Positions 34,350-43,417 of a DNA stretch of 64,000 nucleotides are shown in pieces. The translations under genes and the position numbers were made by a program. The notes below the pieces were generated by a model. That model saw only the letters and a list, made by a program, of their open reading frames with translations, was not told the DNA's origin and searched no databases. This stretch comes from Paludibaculum sp. GTDB lineage: Bacteria; Acidobacteriota; Terriglobia; Bryobacterales; Bryobacteraceae. Numbering within the stretch: position 1 is the first letter of the stretch; the number at the start of each line of letters is the position of its first letter. The DNA is taken from the NCBI GenBank assembly GCA_029973955.1, contig JARKQJ010000189.1, forward strand, positions 1 through 64,000, read 5' to 3'.

Positions 34350-37112
34350 ATGTCACAACGGCCGCAACCCGGCGCGGAACAGGCACGCCTTGACGCTGAT
34401 CGCGACGGAACCGCTCCCTGGAAGAAATGGGGCCCCTACCTCAGCGAACGCCAGTGGGGCACTGTCCGCGAGGATTACTCCGACAACGGCAACGCCTGGG
34501 ACTACTTCACCCATGATCAGGCCCGCTCCCGCGCTTACCGCTGGGGCGAAGACGGCCTCGCCGGCATTTCAGACTCCCACCAGATCCTCTGCTTTGCCCT
34601 CGCCCTTTGGAACGGCCGCGATCCCATCCTCAAAGAACGCCTCTTCGGCCTCACCAACAGCGAAGGGAACCACGGCGAGGATGTCAAGGAATACTACTTC
34701 TACCTCGACTCCACGCCCACCCACTCCTACATGAAGTACCTCTACAAGTACCCGCAGGCCCCTTACCCCTACGCGGACTTGATTGAGACCAACCAGCGCC
34801 GCGGCAAGCACGACCTCGAATACGAACTCCTCGACACCGGCATCTTCAATGATGACCGCTACTTCGACGTCTTTGTCGAATACGCCAAGGCCGGTCCGCA
34901 GGACATTCTCATCCGCATCACTGCCGCCAATCGCGGCCCCGAACCCGCTCCCATCCACCTGCTCCCCACCCTGTGGTTCCGCAATACCTGGTCCTGGGCC
35001 GGCGGGGGCTCCAAACCCGTTCTCCGCCGCCTCGACGCCCACGGCGTCCCCGCGATCCACGCCCACCACACAGATCCACTCTTCCAGGAGTCCCTGCCCG
35101 ACTACTACCTGTACTGCAATGAGTCTCCCGCACTCCTGTTCACTGACAACGAATCCAACAACCAGCGCCTCTTCCACTCCCCCAACGCCGGCCCCTACGT
35201 CAAAGACGGCATCAACGACTACATCCTCCACAACCAACAGCAGGCCATCCACACCTCCGGCCCCGGCACCAAGGCCTCCGCTCACTATCTTGTCACCGTC
35301 CCAGCGGGCGGCTCCCAGTCCATCCAGCTCCGCCTCACCTCCACCCCCTGCTCCGCTCCCTTCGACGGTTTCGACGACATCTTCGACGCCCGCCTGGCCG
35401 AGGCCGACGCGTTCTACGACTCCGTCACTCCTCCCGCCGTCCAGGCCAACCAGGACCGCAAGCGAATCATGCGCCAGGCCCTCGCCGGCATGCTCTGGAC
35501 CAAGCAGTATTTCTACTACGACCTGGCCCAATGGCTCGACGAGCACAACATAGACGCCGGCTCACCGCCCTGGATCCGCGCCCGAGTCCGCAACGCCGAG
35601 TGGATCCACATGGTCAATGACGACATCATCTCCATGCCCGACAAGTGGGAATACCCCTGGTATGCGGCCTGGGATCTCGCATTCCATATGCTCCCCCTGG
35701 CCATGGTCGACCCGGACTTCGCCAAGTCCCAGCTCGACCTCATGCTCCGCAACGACTACCTCCACCCCAACGGCCAGATCCCCGCCTACGAGTGGAACTT
35801 CGGCGATGTGAACCCACCCGTTCACGCCTACGCCACCATGCAGATCTACTTGTTTGATAAGCAGCGCAACGGCGGCAAGGGCGACCTCAAGTTCCTCTCC
35901 TACGCCTTCTCCAAGCTGCTCATGAACTTTACATGGTGGGTCAACCGCAAGGACCGCACAGGGAACAATGTCTTCGAGGGCGGCTTCCTGGGCCTCGATA
36001 ACATCGGCGTCTTTGACCGCAGCGCCGCGCTCCCCACCGGCGGCCACCTCGAACAGGCCGACGGCACCGCCTGGATGGCATTCTTCTCCCAGCAGATGCT
36101 CCGCATCGCCGTCGAACTTGCCCTCTACCACCCTGCCTACGAAGAGTTCGTCGAGAAGTTCTTCTGCCACACCATGTGGATTACCGCCGCCATGGATCGC
36201 GTCGGCATCAACGCCGACGAGATGTGGGATGAAGAGGACGGCTTCTTCTACGACGTCCTCCGCTTCCCCGACGGCAACGCCATTCGCCTCAAAGTGCGCT
36301 CCATGGTCGGCCTCCTGCCCATCACCGCCGTCGCCGTCTTCGAGGAGGACGAACTCCGCCAGCTTCCCACGTTCGTCAACCGCGCTCGTCAATTCCTGGC
36401 CCGGCACCCTGACCTCTGCGCGAATGTCCACATGCCCAGCACCCCAGGCGTCCAGGGCCGCCGTATGCTCTCGCCGGTCAACGAGGAAAAGCTTCGCCGC
36501 GTCCTTACACGGATGCTGGACGAAAACGAGTTTTTCGGCCCACACGGCATCCGCGCCCTCTCCCGCTATCACGCTGATCACCCGTTCGTTTTCCGTCATG
36601 AGGGCCGCGAATTCCGCGTCGCCTACGTCCCGGGCGACTCCGATTCCGGGATGTTCGGTGGCAACTCCAATTGGCGCGGCCCCGTCTGGATGCCGGTCAA
36701 TCTCATGCTCTATGGCGCCTTGGTCCGCATGGCCGCCTACTACGGCGACTCGTTCAAGATCGAGTGCCCCACTGGCTCCGGCAATATTCTCTCTTTGTTC
36801 GATGTATCTCAAATGCTGGCGGAGAGACTCATCTCTACTTTTGAAAAGGACTCTCAGGGCCGCCGCCCCGTCTACGGCGGCGCTGAGAAATTCCAGTCTG
36901 ACCCCCACTGGCGCGACTATATCCTTTTCTATGAATACTTTCACGGTGATAACGGGGCGGGTATCGGTGCCAGCCACCAGACCGGATGGACTGGTTGCAT
37001 CGCCCGTATCATCCAACTCCACGGTGCTCTTTCCAGTGCCGTGCTTCAAGCGAAAAACGCGGAGACAACTTCAATTGAAACTGCGAAAAGTCGAAAAGTT
37101 AAGATACAATAA
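34350..37112 (+). CDS. GH63-family glucosidase
   Basis: A 920-residue cytoplasmic protein without a signal peptide. The N-terminal beta domain (about 20-340) begins WKKWGPYLSERQWGTVREDY, as in bacterial GH63 proteins annotated as glucosidases. The C-terminal (alpha/alpha)6 barrel contains WEYPWYAAWDLAFHMLPLA, GQIPAYEWNFGDVNPPVHAY, GFLGLDNIGVFDRS and the late GGNSNWRGPVWMPVNLMLYG. The carboxylates in the WDLAFH and EWNFGD regions are probable active-site residues. Family enzymes release glucose from alpha-linked substrates such as glucosylglycerate, mannosylglycerate or oligosaccharides; the substrate here is not known. GGAGG stands before the ATG. Length is normal for this bacterial subgroup. 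Confidence 0.85.
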   Translation: MSQRPQPGAEQARLDADRDGTAPWKKWGPYLSERQWGTVREDYSDNGNAWDYFTHDQARSRAYRWGEDGLAGISDSHQILCFALALWNGRDPILKERLFGLTNSEGNHGEDVKEYYFYLDSTPTHSYMKYLYKYPQAPYPYADLIETNQRRGKHDLEYELLDTGIFNDDRYFDVFVEYAKAGPQDILIRITAANRGPEPAPIHLLPTLWFRNTWSWAGGGSKPVLRRLDAHGVPAIHAHHTDPLFQESLPDYYLYCNESPALLFTDNESNNQRLFHSPNAGPYVKDGINDYILHNQQQAIHTSGPGTKASAHYLVTVPAGGSQSIQLRLTSTPCSAPFDGFDDIFDARLAEADAFYDSVTPPAVQANQDRKRIMRQALAGMLWTKQYFYYDLAQWLDEHNIDAGSPPWIRARVRNAEWIHMVNDDIISMPDKWEYPWYAAWDLAFHMLPLAMVDPDFAKSQLDLMLRNDYLHPNGQIPAYEWNFGDVNPPVHAYATMQIYLFDKQRNGGKGDLKFLSYAFSKLLMNFTWWVNRKDRTGNNVFEGGFLGLDNIGVFDRSAALPTGGHLEQADGTAWMAFFSQQMLRIAVELALYHPAYEEFVEKFFCHTMWITAAMDRVGINADEMWDEEDGFFYDVLRFPDGNAIRLKVRSMVGLLPITAVAVFEEDELRQLPTFVNRARQFLARHPDLCANVHMPSTPGVQGRRMLSPVNEEKLRRVLTRMLDENEFFGPHGIRALSRYHADHPFVFRHEGREFRVAYVPGDSDSGMFGGNSNWRGPVWMPVNLMLYGALVRMAAYYGDSFKIECPTGSGNILSLFDVSQMLAERLISTFEKDSQGRRPVYGGAEKFQSDPHWRDYILFYEYFHGDNGAGIGASHQTGWTGCIARIIQLHGALSSAVLQAKNAETTSIETAKSRKVKIQ

Positions 37113-37162
37113 TCCGGGTTTCGTCCGTTGTTTGAGTCCACTAGTGAAGGAGCTTCCACCCT

Positions 37163-37717
37163 ATGAAGAAACTGTCCCATCTCGCGATCTCGCTTGTCGC
37201 CCTCGCGAGCCTCGCTCTCGCGCAGGACGTCAAGTTCAACTTTGACCAGAACGCTGACTTCTCCAAGTACAAGACCTACAGGTGGGAAAAACACCCTAAG
37301 TCTCTCGATGTCGATGACCTCACGCTCGGCATGCTCGCCAAGGGCTTCGATGCCTCTCTCGCCACCAAGGGCCTGAAGCGCGTCGACTCCGGCGATACCG
37401 ACCTCGTCATCGTCTTCCAGATCGCCGCCAGCCAGGAGAAGGAAATCAGCACCTACAACACCGGCATGGGTTACGGTCCCGGTTGGCGCGGAGGCTGGTA
37501 CGGTGGCATGGGTTCCACCATGTCCACTTCCACCACCAGCACCATCAACATCGGCAGTGTCGTCCTCGACATGTATGACCGAGCTGAAAAGAAGCTGGTT
37601 TGGCGCGGCATGGCCTCCAAGACCCTCGACGCCAAGGCCAAGCCCGACAAGAAGCAGAAGAATATCGACAAGGCCGCAGAGAAGATGCTGAAGAACTACC
37701 CGCCCAAGAAGAAGTAG
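37163..37717 (+). CDS. DUF4136 exported protein
   Basis: A 184-residue protein with a Sec signal peptide (MKKLSHLAISLVALASLALAQ). The mature part shows the DUF4136 pattern: VKFNFDQNADFSKYKTYRWE near the start, GFDASLATKGLKRVDSGDTD in the middle, and VVLDMYDRAEKKLVWRGMAS near the end, with a Gly/Tyr/Trp-rich loop between. It ends in a lysine-rich tail (YPPKKK). Members are envelope proteins of unknown function, often lipoproteins, but no lipobox is present here. AAGGAG lies before the ATG. The sortase gene follows after 30 bases. Confidence 0.85.
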   Translation: MKKLSHLAISLVALASLALAQDVKFNFDQNADFSKYKTYRWEKHPKSLDVDDLTLGMLAKGFDASLATKGLKRVDSGDTDLVIVFQIAASQEKEISTYNTGMGYGPGWRGGWYGGMGSTMSTSTTSTINIGSVVLDMYDRAEKKLVWRGMASKTLDAKAKPDKKQKNIDKAAEKMLKNYPPKKK

Positions 37718-37747
37718 CGCTCTTGGACTCCGACAGTTCTGGGAACC

Positions 37748-38500
37748 ATGGCAGACTCCTCCAATTCTGAGCGTCAGAACGGTACGCGCTCCAGGACCCT
37801 CCATCCACGGAAGGTCCTGGAGCGTATTTCCCTCCTCTCCGGAGTGGCGCTTCTCGCCTTCTGGGGCGTGGCCATGCTCCACCAGCATGCCGGCTCCGCC
37901 CTTGCGTTGGCCCAGTTTGAAGATGCCGCCCTCGGCGCCGGCGGCCCCGCTCCATCTTCCCAAATCGATTTCACCCTCTGGGATAGGAAGCGTGTTCGAG
38001 CCTATCTCAAGAGCATCCCTCTCTTAAAGGAACAACCTGTTGGCGTCCTGTCCTTCTCGCGCCTCAATCTTCGCGCCCCCATCTTCGCGGGTACCTCTGA
38101 CCTCGCCCTAAATCGTGGCATCGGCTGGATTGAAGGCACCGCGAAGCCTGGCGACTCCGGCAACTCCGGCATCGCCGGCCACCGGGATGGCTTTTTCCGG
38201 CCTCTGAAAGACGCTCGTGTCGGCGACCTGATCGAGCTTTCCACCACCACGGGCCGCCTCACCTACGAGGTCGATCAGATTTCCATTGTTTCGCCAGAGG
38301 ATACATCCGTCCTGCACCCCCAGGACGGTTCAGCCCTGACTCTGGTCACCTGTTACCCGTTCTACTACGCCGGCGACGCGCCCAAACGCTACATCGTCCA
38401 CGCGAAGCGGAACGCCAACCTCACCACAACTTCGGTTCGTGAAAGCGGCTCCACCCGGGAAGGAACCGCGCAGACAACTCATCAAGGAGTAGCTCAATGA
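37748..38500 (+). CDS. Class D-type sortase
   Basis: A 250-residue transpeptidase anchored by one N-terminal membrane helix (about 28-44), with the catalytic domain outside the cytoplasm. The catalytic residues are His145 in AGHRDGFF, Cys202 in TLVTCYPF and Arg214 in KRYIVHAK. LRAPIFAGTSDLALNRGIGW and the TLVTC form resemble class D sortases. Sortases cut an LPxTG-type signal and join the protein to an amine on the cell surface; they are uncommon in diderm bacteria. The gene overlaps the next one by four bases, and that gene encodes a protein with an LPKTG signal, a clear candidate substrate. Confidence 0.9.
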   Translation: MADSSNSERQNGTRSRTLHPRKVLERISLLSGVALLAFWGVAMLHQHAGSALALAQFEDAALGAGGPAPSSQIDFTLWDRKRVRAYLKSIPLLKEQPVGVLSFSRLNLRAPIFAGTSDLALNRGIGWIEGTAKPGDSGNSGIAGHRDGFFRPLKDARVGDLIELSTTTGRLTYEVDQISIVSPEDTSVLHPQDGSALTLVTCYPFYYAGDAPKRYIVHAKRNANLTTTSVRESGSTREGTAQTTHQGVAQ

Positions 38501-39279
38501 CTGTTCTCACTCTTCGTAAGGCCCTTATCGGCCTCTGCGCCCTTACCGTTGCGGCCGGCCTGGCCGCGGCTCAACCCACAAGCACAAAGACCACCGCCAA
38601 GACCGGTTCCACCTCCGAAACCAAGGAAATCACCGGAACCGTCCTGATGGTCGATGGCCAGAACCTTGTTGTCAAACTCTCCAGCGGTGAGATCAAGCAC
38701 CTCGTGGTGCCGGAAGGAAGAACCGCCAGGATCGACGGCAAGGACGTCGCTGCGCGGGACCTCAAAGTCGGTACCAAGCTGAAGGCCACCACCACTACCA
38801 CCACCACCTCCGTTGTTGACCGCACGGTCACCGTTGGCTCCGGTAAGGTCTGGTACGTTGCCGGCAACAACGTCATCCTCACCTTCCCCAACGGTGAGAA
38901 CCATCAGTACAAGGTCGCCAGCGACTATAAGTTCATTGTCGACGGCAAGCCCGCCACCGTGTTCGAGCTGAGGAAGGGCATGAGAGTCTCCGCCGAGAAG
39001 ATCGTCGAAGAGCCTCGCACCGTCGTCGCCGCCAACACCATGGTCACCGGCGAAGCCCCCGCCGCCGCGGCTCCGGCGCCTGCCCCTGCCCCGGTTGCGG
39101 CCGCTCCCCGGAAGGCTACTCCGCCGCCAGCCCCCAGGGCCGAACCCGCTCCGGCGCCCGCCCCGGCTCCCGCTCCTGAGCCCGCCAAGCTCCCGAAGAC
39201 CGGCAGCCTCCTGCCTCTCATCGGAATCGCCGGCGCTCTCTTCACCGCTCTCGGCGCTCGCTCTCTGCGCCGCCGCTAA
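38497..39279 (+). CDS. Exported LPKTG protein, probable sortase substrate
   Basis: A 260-residue protein with a signal peptide (RKALIGLCALTVAAGLAAAQ). Residues of about 40-165 form two or three small beta modules (EITGTVLMVDGQNLVVKLSS, VWYVAGNNVILTFPNGENHQ). A 50-residue Pro/Ala linker (APAPAPAPVAAAPRKATPPP and on) follows, ending in LPKTG at 232-236, a hydrophobic helix and the basic tail RSLRRR. This is the complete three-part cell-wall sorting signal. The gene starts within the sortase stop region (ATGA overlap), so the pair is coupled. What the beta part binds is unknown. Confidence 0.85.
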   Translation: MTVLTLRKALIGLCALTVAAGLAAAQPTSTKTTAKTGSTSETKEITGTVLMVDGQNLVVKLSSGEIKHLVVPEGRTARIDGKDVAARDLKVGTKLKATTTTTTTSVVDRTVTVGSGKVWYVAGNNVILTFPNGENHQYKVASDYKFIVDGKPATVFELRKGMRVSAEKIVEEPRTVVAANTMVTGEAPAAAAPAPAPAPVAAAPRKATPPPAPRAEPAPAPAPAPAPEPAKLPKTGSLLPLIGIAGALFTALGARSLRRR

Positions 39280-39304
39280 ACCCTAACGTTCCATCCCTCA
39301 TCAT

Positions 39305-39335
39305 CCGGAGGCGGCGCCGGGCTAGCCGCCTCTGG
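39305..39335 (+). terminator. Hairpin after the sortase operon
   Basis: CCGGAGGCGGC (39305-39315) pairs with GCCGCCTCTGG (39325-39335) around a nine-base loop, with one G-U pair. Only a short TCTT follows. It lies 25 bases after the LPKTG gene and probably ends or stabilises the DUF4136-sortase-LPKTG transcript. Confidence 0.5.
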
Positions 39336-39366
39336 TCTTAACCACCTATCCTCGGAGCACATCAAG

Positions 39367-40590
39367 ATGAATACTAGAATTGCGTCCTTACCGATCTTGG
39401 CCCTCGCGCTCGGTTTTGTCGTCACCGCTCAAACCTCCATCCAGACCTTCACCTACACCTACACGGGCAACCCCCTCCTCATCGCGCGCGACGATGCAAA
39501 TATCATTACCGTCTCCGCGATGCCGGTCCCGCGCAGCATCAAAATCCAGAGCGTCAAAGTCACAGTCGATATCGAATACCCCAAGCCCGGCGACCTGAAC
39601 CTCTTCTTCTATTCCGCCGAAGCCACCCGCACCAAACTCCTCGAGCGCAACTGCGGAGACAAGGGTACCCTCCACAACATCACCTTCGACGACTCCGCTT
39701 CCAATCGCTACAGCGACGCCTGCCCCACCACTTCCGGCTCCTATCGCGGCAATGAGCCCCTCGGCAACTACAACGGCCAGAACGCCGCCGGCCTTTGGAC
39801 CATCGCCATCGAAAACAACGGCAGCAACGATACCGTCGGCTGGCTCCTCGGCTACTCCATCACCATCACCGGTGAAGCCTACTCCCAGCCCATGACCAGC
39901 TCCGAACTCGTCGTCAACTCCGCCTCCCTGGCCGGCGGCGGCGCCGCGCCCGGCGAACTCCTCTCTATCTTCGGCACCAACCTCGGTTCCGACAAGCCCG
40001 TTGCCGCTCCCACCGGCGACCTCCCCACCTCGCTCGGCGGCACTGAAGTCTACTTCAATGAGGTCAAGGCCCCCATCAAGTACGTCTCCAAGTACCGAGT
40101 CGATGTCCAGGCCCCCTATGCCGTCGGCGTCCCCGGCGAACTCTGGCTCTCCGTCAAGAACTCTCTCGGCACTTCCGACCCCGTCAAGCTCCAGACCGTC
40201 TCCACCAAGCCCGCCGTCGTAACCATCAATTCCTACGGCCGCGGCCAGATCGATGCCCTCAACGAGGACAACTCCCTCAATCGCAACCAGGCCGCCAACC
40301 GCGGCTCCGTCATCACCGTGTATGCCACCGGTCTCGGAATCACTCTGCCGATCGTGCCTGCCGGCCAGGATCCAGGTGCGAAACCCACTCCCGTCGTCTG
40401 GAACACCGTCTACGCCAGCATCGCCGGTACCCCAGCCACTGTCGTCGACGCAACTCTTGCCCCCGGACGCCCCGGCGTCTACGCCGTCCGCATCCAGATC
40501 CCTCTCGACATCCCCATCGGGCCTGTCGAACTCAAGATCAGCTCCGTCTCCAGCTCCAGCCAGAACGGCGCATTCATCCGCGTCAAGTAA
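39367..40590 (+). CDS. Secreted P-domain protein with Solibacter-type C-terminal domain
   Basis: A 407-residue secreted protein with a signal peptide (ASLPILALALGFVVTAQTS). Residues of about 22-175 form a proprotein-convertase P-domain: a jelly roll seen from IKIQSVKVTVDIEYPKPGDL, FNDxx-like NITFDDSASNRYSD, and the closing GLWTIAIENNGSNDTVGWLL. The remaining part, beginning VVNSASLAGGGAAPGELLSI and including GTEVYFNEVKAPIKYVSKYR and ITVYATGLGI, is the TIGR03437-type domain known mainly from Solibacter proteins. P-domains usually support a protease, but no protease domain is present. It may bind a protein or polysaccharide at the surface. The ATG at 39367 has a weak GGAG site. A strong terminator follows. 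Confidence 0.82.
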   Translation: MNTRIASLPILALALGFVVTAQTSIQTFTYTYTGNPLLIARDDANIITVSAMPVPRSIKIQSVKVTVDIEYPKPGDLNLFFYSAEATRTKLLERNCGDKGTLHNITFDDSASNRYSDACPTTSGSYRGNEPLGNYNGQNAAGLWTIAIENNGSNDTVGWLLGYSITITGEAYSQPMTSSELVVNSASLAGGGAAPGELLSIFGTNLGSDKPVAAPTGDLPTSLGGTEVYFNEVKAPIKYVSKYRVDVQAPYAVGVPGELWLSVKNSLGTSDPVKLQTVSTKPAVVTINSYGRGQIDALNEDNSLNRNQAANRGSVITVYATGLGITLPIVPAGQDPGAKPTPVVWNTVYASIAGTPATVVDATLAPGRPGVYAVRIQIPLDIPIGPVELKISSVSSSSQNGAFIRVK

Positions 40591-40613
40591 CTCCAATCCA
40601 CCCCTGTTCTCCA

Positions 40614-40650
40614 GGCCCTCCGCCCGGCCCAAACGGCCCCGCGGAGGGCC
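40614..40650 (+). terminator. Intrinsic terminator after the P-domain gene
   Basis: GGCCCTCCGC (40614-40623) pairs perfectly with GCGGAGGGCC (40641-40650), ten base pairs, with a GC-rich loop. It is followed by TCTTCTCTTTC. This is the best intrinsic terminator in the window and separates the P-domain gene from the glycosidase locus. Confidence 0.7.
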
Positions 40651-40706
40651 TCTTCTCTTTCACCTTCTTCGTTCCTCCGTGATACGCTGAGCGAGGTTTT
40701 CTCTCC

Positions 40707-41963
40707 ATGAAACTCCCTCGCCGCCACCTTCTCGCCTCTGCCGCCGCTGCCACCCTGCCTGCTCCCGCGGCCCCTACTGCCTCCCCCCTCGCTGCCCGCT
40801 ACGCAAAACTCGACGCCGCCCTTCACCAACCCGTCCTCAAGAAGAACCTCTTCTCCTCTCCCGTCATCATCGAGTCTCTTGAACTCCTCCGCTCCGGCTC
40901 CTCCTTTCTCTGCCGCGTCCGCTCCCGCGATGGCGCCGAAGGTATCTCCGTCGCCCACAGCACCATGGAGATCCTCTACCCCATCTTTGTCAAAAACCTC
41001 CAGCCCTTCTTCCTCGGCAAAGACGCCCGCGAACTCGACCTCATCCTCGAAAGGGTTTTCATCTACGGCTTCAACTTCCGCTACAACGGAATCTCCCTCG
41101 GCATCCCTCTCGCCACCATCGAATTCGCAATCCTCGACATGCTCGGCCGCATCGCCAATAAGCCCGTCGGCCAGCTCCTCGGCGATATCCACAACACCGA
41201 GGTCGGCGTCTACATCGCCACCGAATGGCGCGAAAAGCCCGTCGCCGAATCCATCTCCCTCATCAAAGACCTTGTCTCCCAGTACGACGCGCGCGCCCTC
41301 AAAATCAAGATCGGCGGTCTCATGTTCATGACCACCGACATGTACGCCCAGGGCCCCCCCAACCGCACCGAGGAGATCATCCCCCTCGTACGCAAAACCT
41401 TCGGTGACGACTTCGCCCTCTACGCCGACTCCAACTCCTTCTACACCGTCCCCGAGGCCATCCGCGTCGGCCGCCTGCTCGAAAAGTACAAGTTCCGCTA
41501 CTTCGAAGAGCCTGTCATGTTCGACCAACTCGAAGACATCAAGGCCGTTTCCGATGCCCTCGCCATTCCCATCGCCAACGGCGAACAGGATTACTCCTTC
41601 TACGGCTTCCGCTGGCTCCTCGCCCACGACGGCCTCGACCACTTCCAGCCCGACAACTACTACTTCGGCGGCCTCATCCGCTCCATCCGCGTCGCCCGCA
41701 TGGCCGCCGTCTTCGGCAAAACCCTCATCCCCCATATGTCCGGCGGCGGCCTTGGCTTCCTCTACAACGCCCACCTCATCTCCTGCGTCCCCAACGCCGG
41801 CGAACACCACGAGTTCAAGGGCCTTCGCACCCATGTCAAATATGAATGCAAGACCTCACCACTCAACATCAAAAACGGCAAAATGAAGGTACCTACCGGC
41901 CCTGGCTTCGGAGTCGATTTCGACCCCGCCTGGGTCGCCAAACACCAGCCCGTCAAGCTCTGA
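40707..41963 (+). CDS. Tat-exported enolase-superfamily (mandelate racemase/muconate-lactonizing-like) enzyme
   Basis: A 418-residue protein with a twin-arginine signal ([20 protein letters not shown]). It has the two-domain enolase-superfamily layout. The acid-sugar barrel shows KIKIGG on strand 2, metal ligands in LYADSNSFY (Asp), YFEEPV (Glu) and IANGEQDYS (Glu), and a His in [13 protein letters not shown] that may act as a base. The family includes dehydratases of acid sugars and racemases that work through an enolate. The Tat signal is unusual, because most members are cytoplasmic. It lies nine bases before a GH29 gene and, with GH106, forms a small carbohydrate locus, so an acid sugar from plant or microbial polysaccharide is a reasonable but unproven substrate. 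Confidence 0.8.
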   Translation: MKLPRRHLLASAAAATLPAPAAPTASPLAARYAKLDAALHQPVLKKNLFSSPVIIESLELLRSGSSFLCRVRSRDGAEGISVAHSTMEILYPIFVKNLQPFFLGKDARELDLILERVFIYGFNFRYNGISLGIPLATIEFAILDMLGRIANKPVGQLLGDIHNTEVGVYIATEWREKPVAESISLIKDLVSQYDARALKIKIGGLMFMTTDMYAQGPPNRTEEIIPLVRKTFGDDFALYADSNSFYTVPEAIRVGRLLEKYKFRYFEEPVMFDQLEDIKAVSDALAIPIANGEQDYSFYGFRWLLAHDGLDHFQPDNYYFGGLIRSIRVARMAAVFGKTLIPHMSGGGLGFLYNAHLISCVPNAGEHHEFKGLRTHVKYECKTSPLNIKNGKMKVPTGPGFGVDFDPAWVAKHQPVKL

Positions 41964-41971
41964 ACCAGATC

Positions 41972-43396
41972 ATGAAACTAAAAACCACGCTCGCTCTTAC
42001 GCTCTTTTCCCTCCACACCGCCGCGGCCCAGTCCGCCACCTCGGAAACCCCCGCCCAGCGCGACGCCCGCATGAAGTGGTGGCGCGAGGCCCGCTTCGGC
42101 ATGTTCGTCCACTGGGGCCTCTACTCCGGCCTCGCCGGCACCTGGGACGGCAAGCCCGTCGCCACCCGCGGCGGCATGGAGTGGATCCAGGAACGCGTCA
42201 AGGCCGACACCGGCACTTACGCCCAGCGCGCCATCCCCCTCTTCAAGCCCAACCCCGGCTTCGCCCGTGAATGGGCTCGACTCGCCAAAGCCGCCGGCGC
42301 CCGCTACGTCGTCTTCACCACCAAACACCACGAAGGCTTCGCACTCCACGACTCCAAGATCAGCGACTACGACGCCGGCTCTGTCCTCCACCGCGACCTC
42401 GTCAAAGAGATCGTCGACGCCCTCCACGCCGAAGGCCTCCGCGTCGGCTTCTATCACTCCGTCATCGACTGGCACCACGACCAGTACGAATACGCCCGCT
42501 CCAAACAACTCCCCCATCCCCTCAAAGGCAAGCCCTACCCGAACGGCACCCGCGACCACGCCAAGTACATCGACTACCTCCACGGCGAAGTCAACGAACT
42601 CATCTCCAACTACGGCCCCGTCGACATCCTCTGGTGGGACTACTCTGCCCAGGACTTCCAGGGCGAAGAGGCCTGGCACGCCTTCGAACTCATGGCCAAG
42701 GTCCGCGCCAAACAGCCCAACATCATCATGAACAACCGGCTCTTCCGCCTCCCGGAGGCCGGCTTCACCGGCATGGGCACCAACGCCATCTCCCCCAAGC
42801 TCGACCCCAAATACGCCGACTTCATCACCCCCGAACAGCACATTCCCGCCACCGGCATGCCCGGCGTCGATTGGGAAACCTGCATGACCATGAACACCAC
42901 CTGGGGCTACAGCGAGCACGACCACGCCTGGAAATCCGACGAAACCCTCATCCGCAATCTCATCGACATCGCCAGCAAAGGCGGCAACTACCTCCTCAAC
43001 ATCGGCCCTAAAGCCGACGGCAGCGTGCCTCAGGAAAGTGTAAAGAGCCTCCAGGCCATTGGCGCATGGATGAAGGTTAACGGCGAATCGATCTACTCCA
43101 CCACCGCCAGCCCCTTTGAAAAGCTCGCCTGGGGCCGCGCCACCACCAAACAGCTCCCCAACGGCAAAACCCGCCTCTACCTCCACGTCTTCGATTGGCC
43201 CAAGGACGGCAAACTCACCATCCCCCTCGCCGCCTCCACTAAGGCCAAGGCCCGCCTGCTGGCCAGCGGCAAGTCCCTTAAGGTAGCCGCTGAGGGTCAG
43301 CAGATCACCATCGCTGTCCCCGCCGCCGCTCCTGACCAGATCGCCTCCGTCATCGCCCTCGATCTCAATGGCGCGCCCCAAATCGCCAAACCCTGA
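41972..43396 (+). CDS. Secreted alpha-L-fucosidase (GH29)
   Basis: A 474-residue secreted enzyme with a signal peptide (MKLKTTLALTLFSLHTAAAQ). The catalytic barrel has MKWWREARFGMFVHWGLYSG, RYVVFTTKHHEGFALHDSKI and RVGFYHSVIDWHH; the probable nucleophile is the Asp in VDILWWDYS. KGGNYLLNIGPKADG and a C-terminal beta domain complete the family layout. GH29 enzymes remove terminal fucose from glycans. WWDYS replaces the more common WFDG, which may place it in a particular subfamily. The ATG at 41972 begins nine bases after the previous gene, and longer upstream readings overlap it. GH106 follows after 22 bases. Confidence 0.9.
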   Translation: MKLKTTLALTLFSLHTAAAQSATSETPAQRDARMKWWREARFGMFVHWGLYSGLAGTWDGKPVATRGGMEWIQERVKADTGTYAQRAIPLFKPNPGFAREWARLAKAAGARYVVFTTKHHEGFALHDSKISDYDAGSVLHRDLVKEIVDALHAEGLRVGFYHSVIDWHHDQYEYARSKQLPHPLKGKPYPNGTRDHAKYIDYLHGEVNELISNYGPVDILWWDYSAQDFQGEEAWHAFELMAKVRAKQPNIIMNNRLFRLPEAGFTGMGTNAISPKLDPKYADFITPEQHIPATGMPGVDWETCMTMNTTWGYSEHDHAWKSDETLIRNLIDIASKGGNYLLNIGPKADGSVPQESVKSLQAIGAWMKVNGESIYSTTASPFEKLAWGRATTKQLPNGKTRLYLHVFDWPKDGKLTIPLAASTKAKARLLASGKSLKVAAEGQQITIAVPAAAPDQIASVIALDLNGAPQIAKP

Positions 43397-43417
43397 CAAG
43401 AGTCCGGAGCTGCACCC

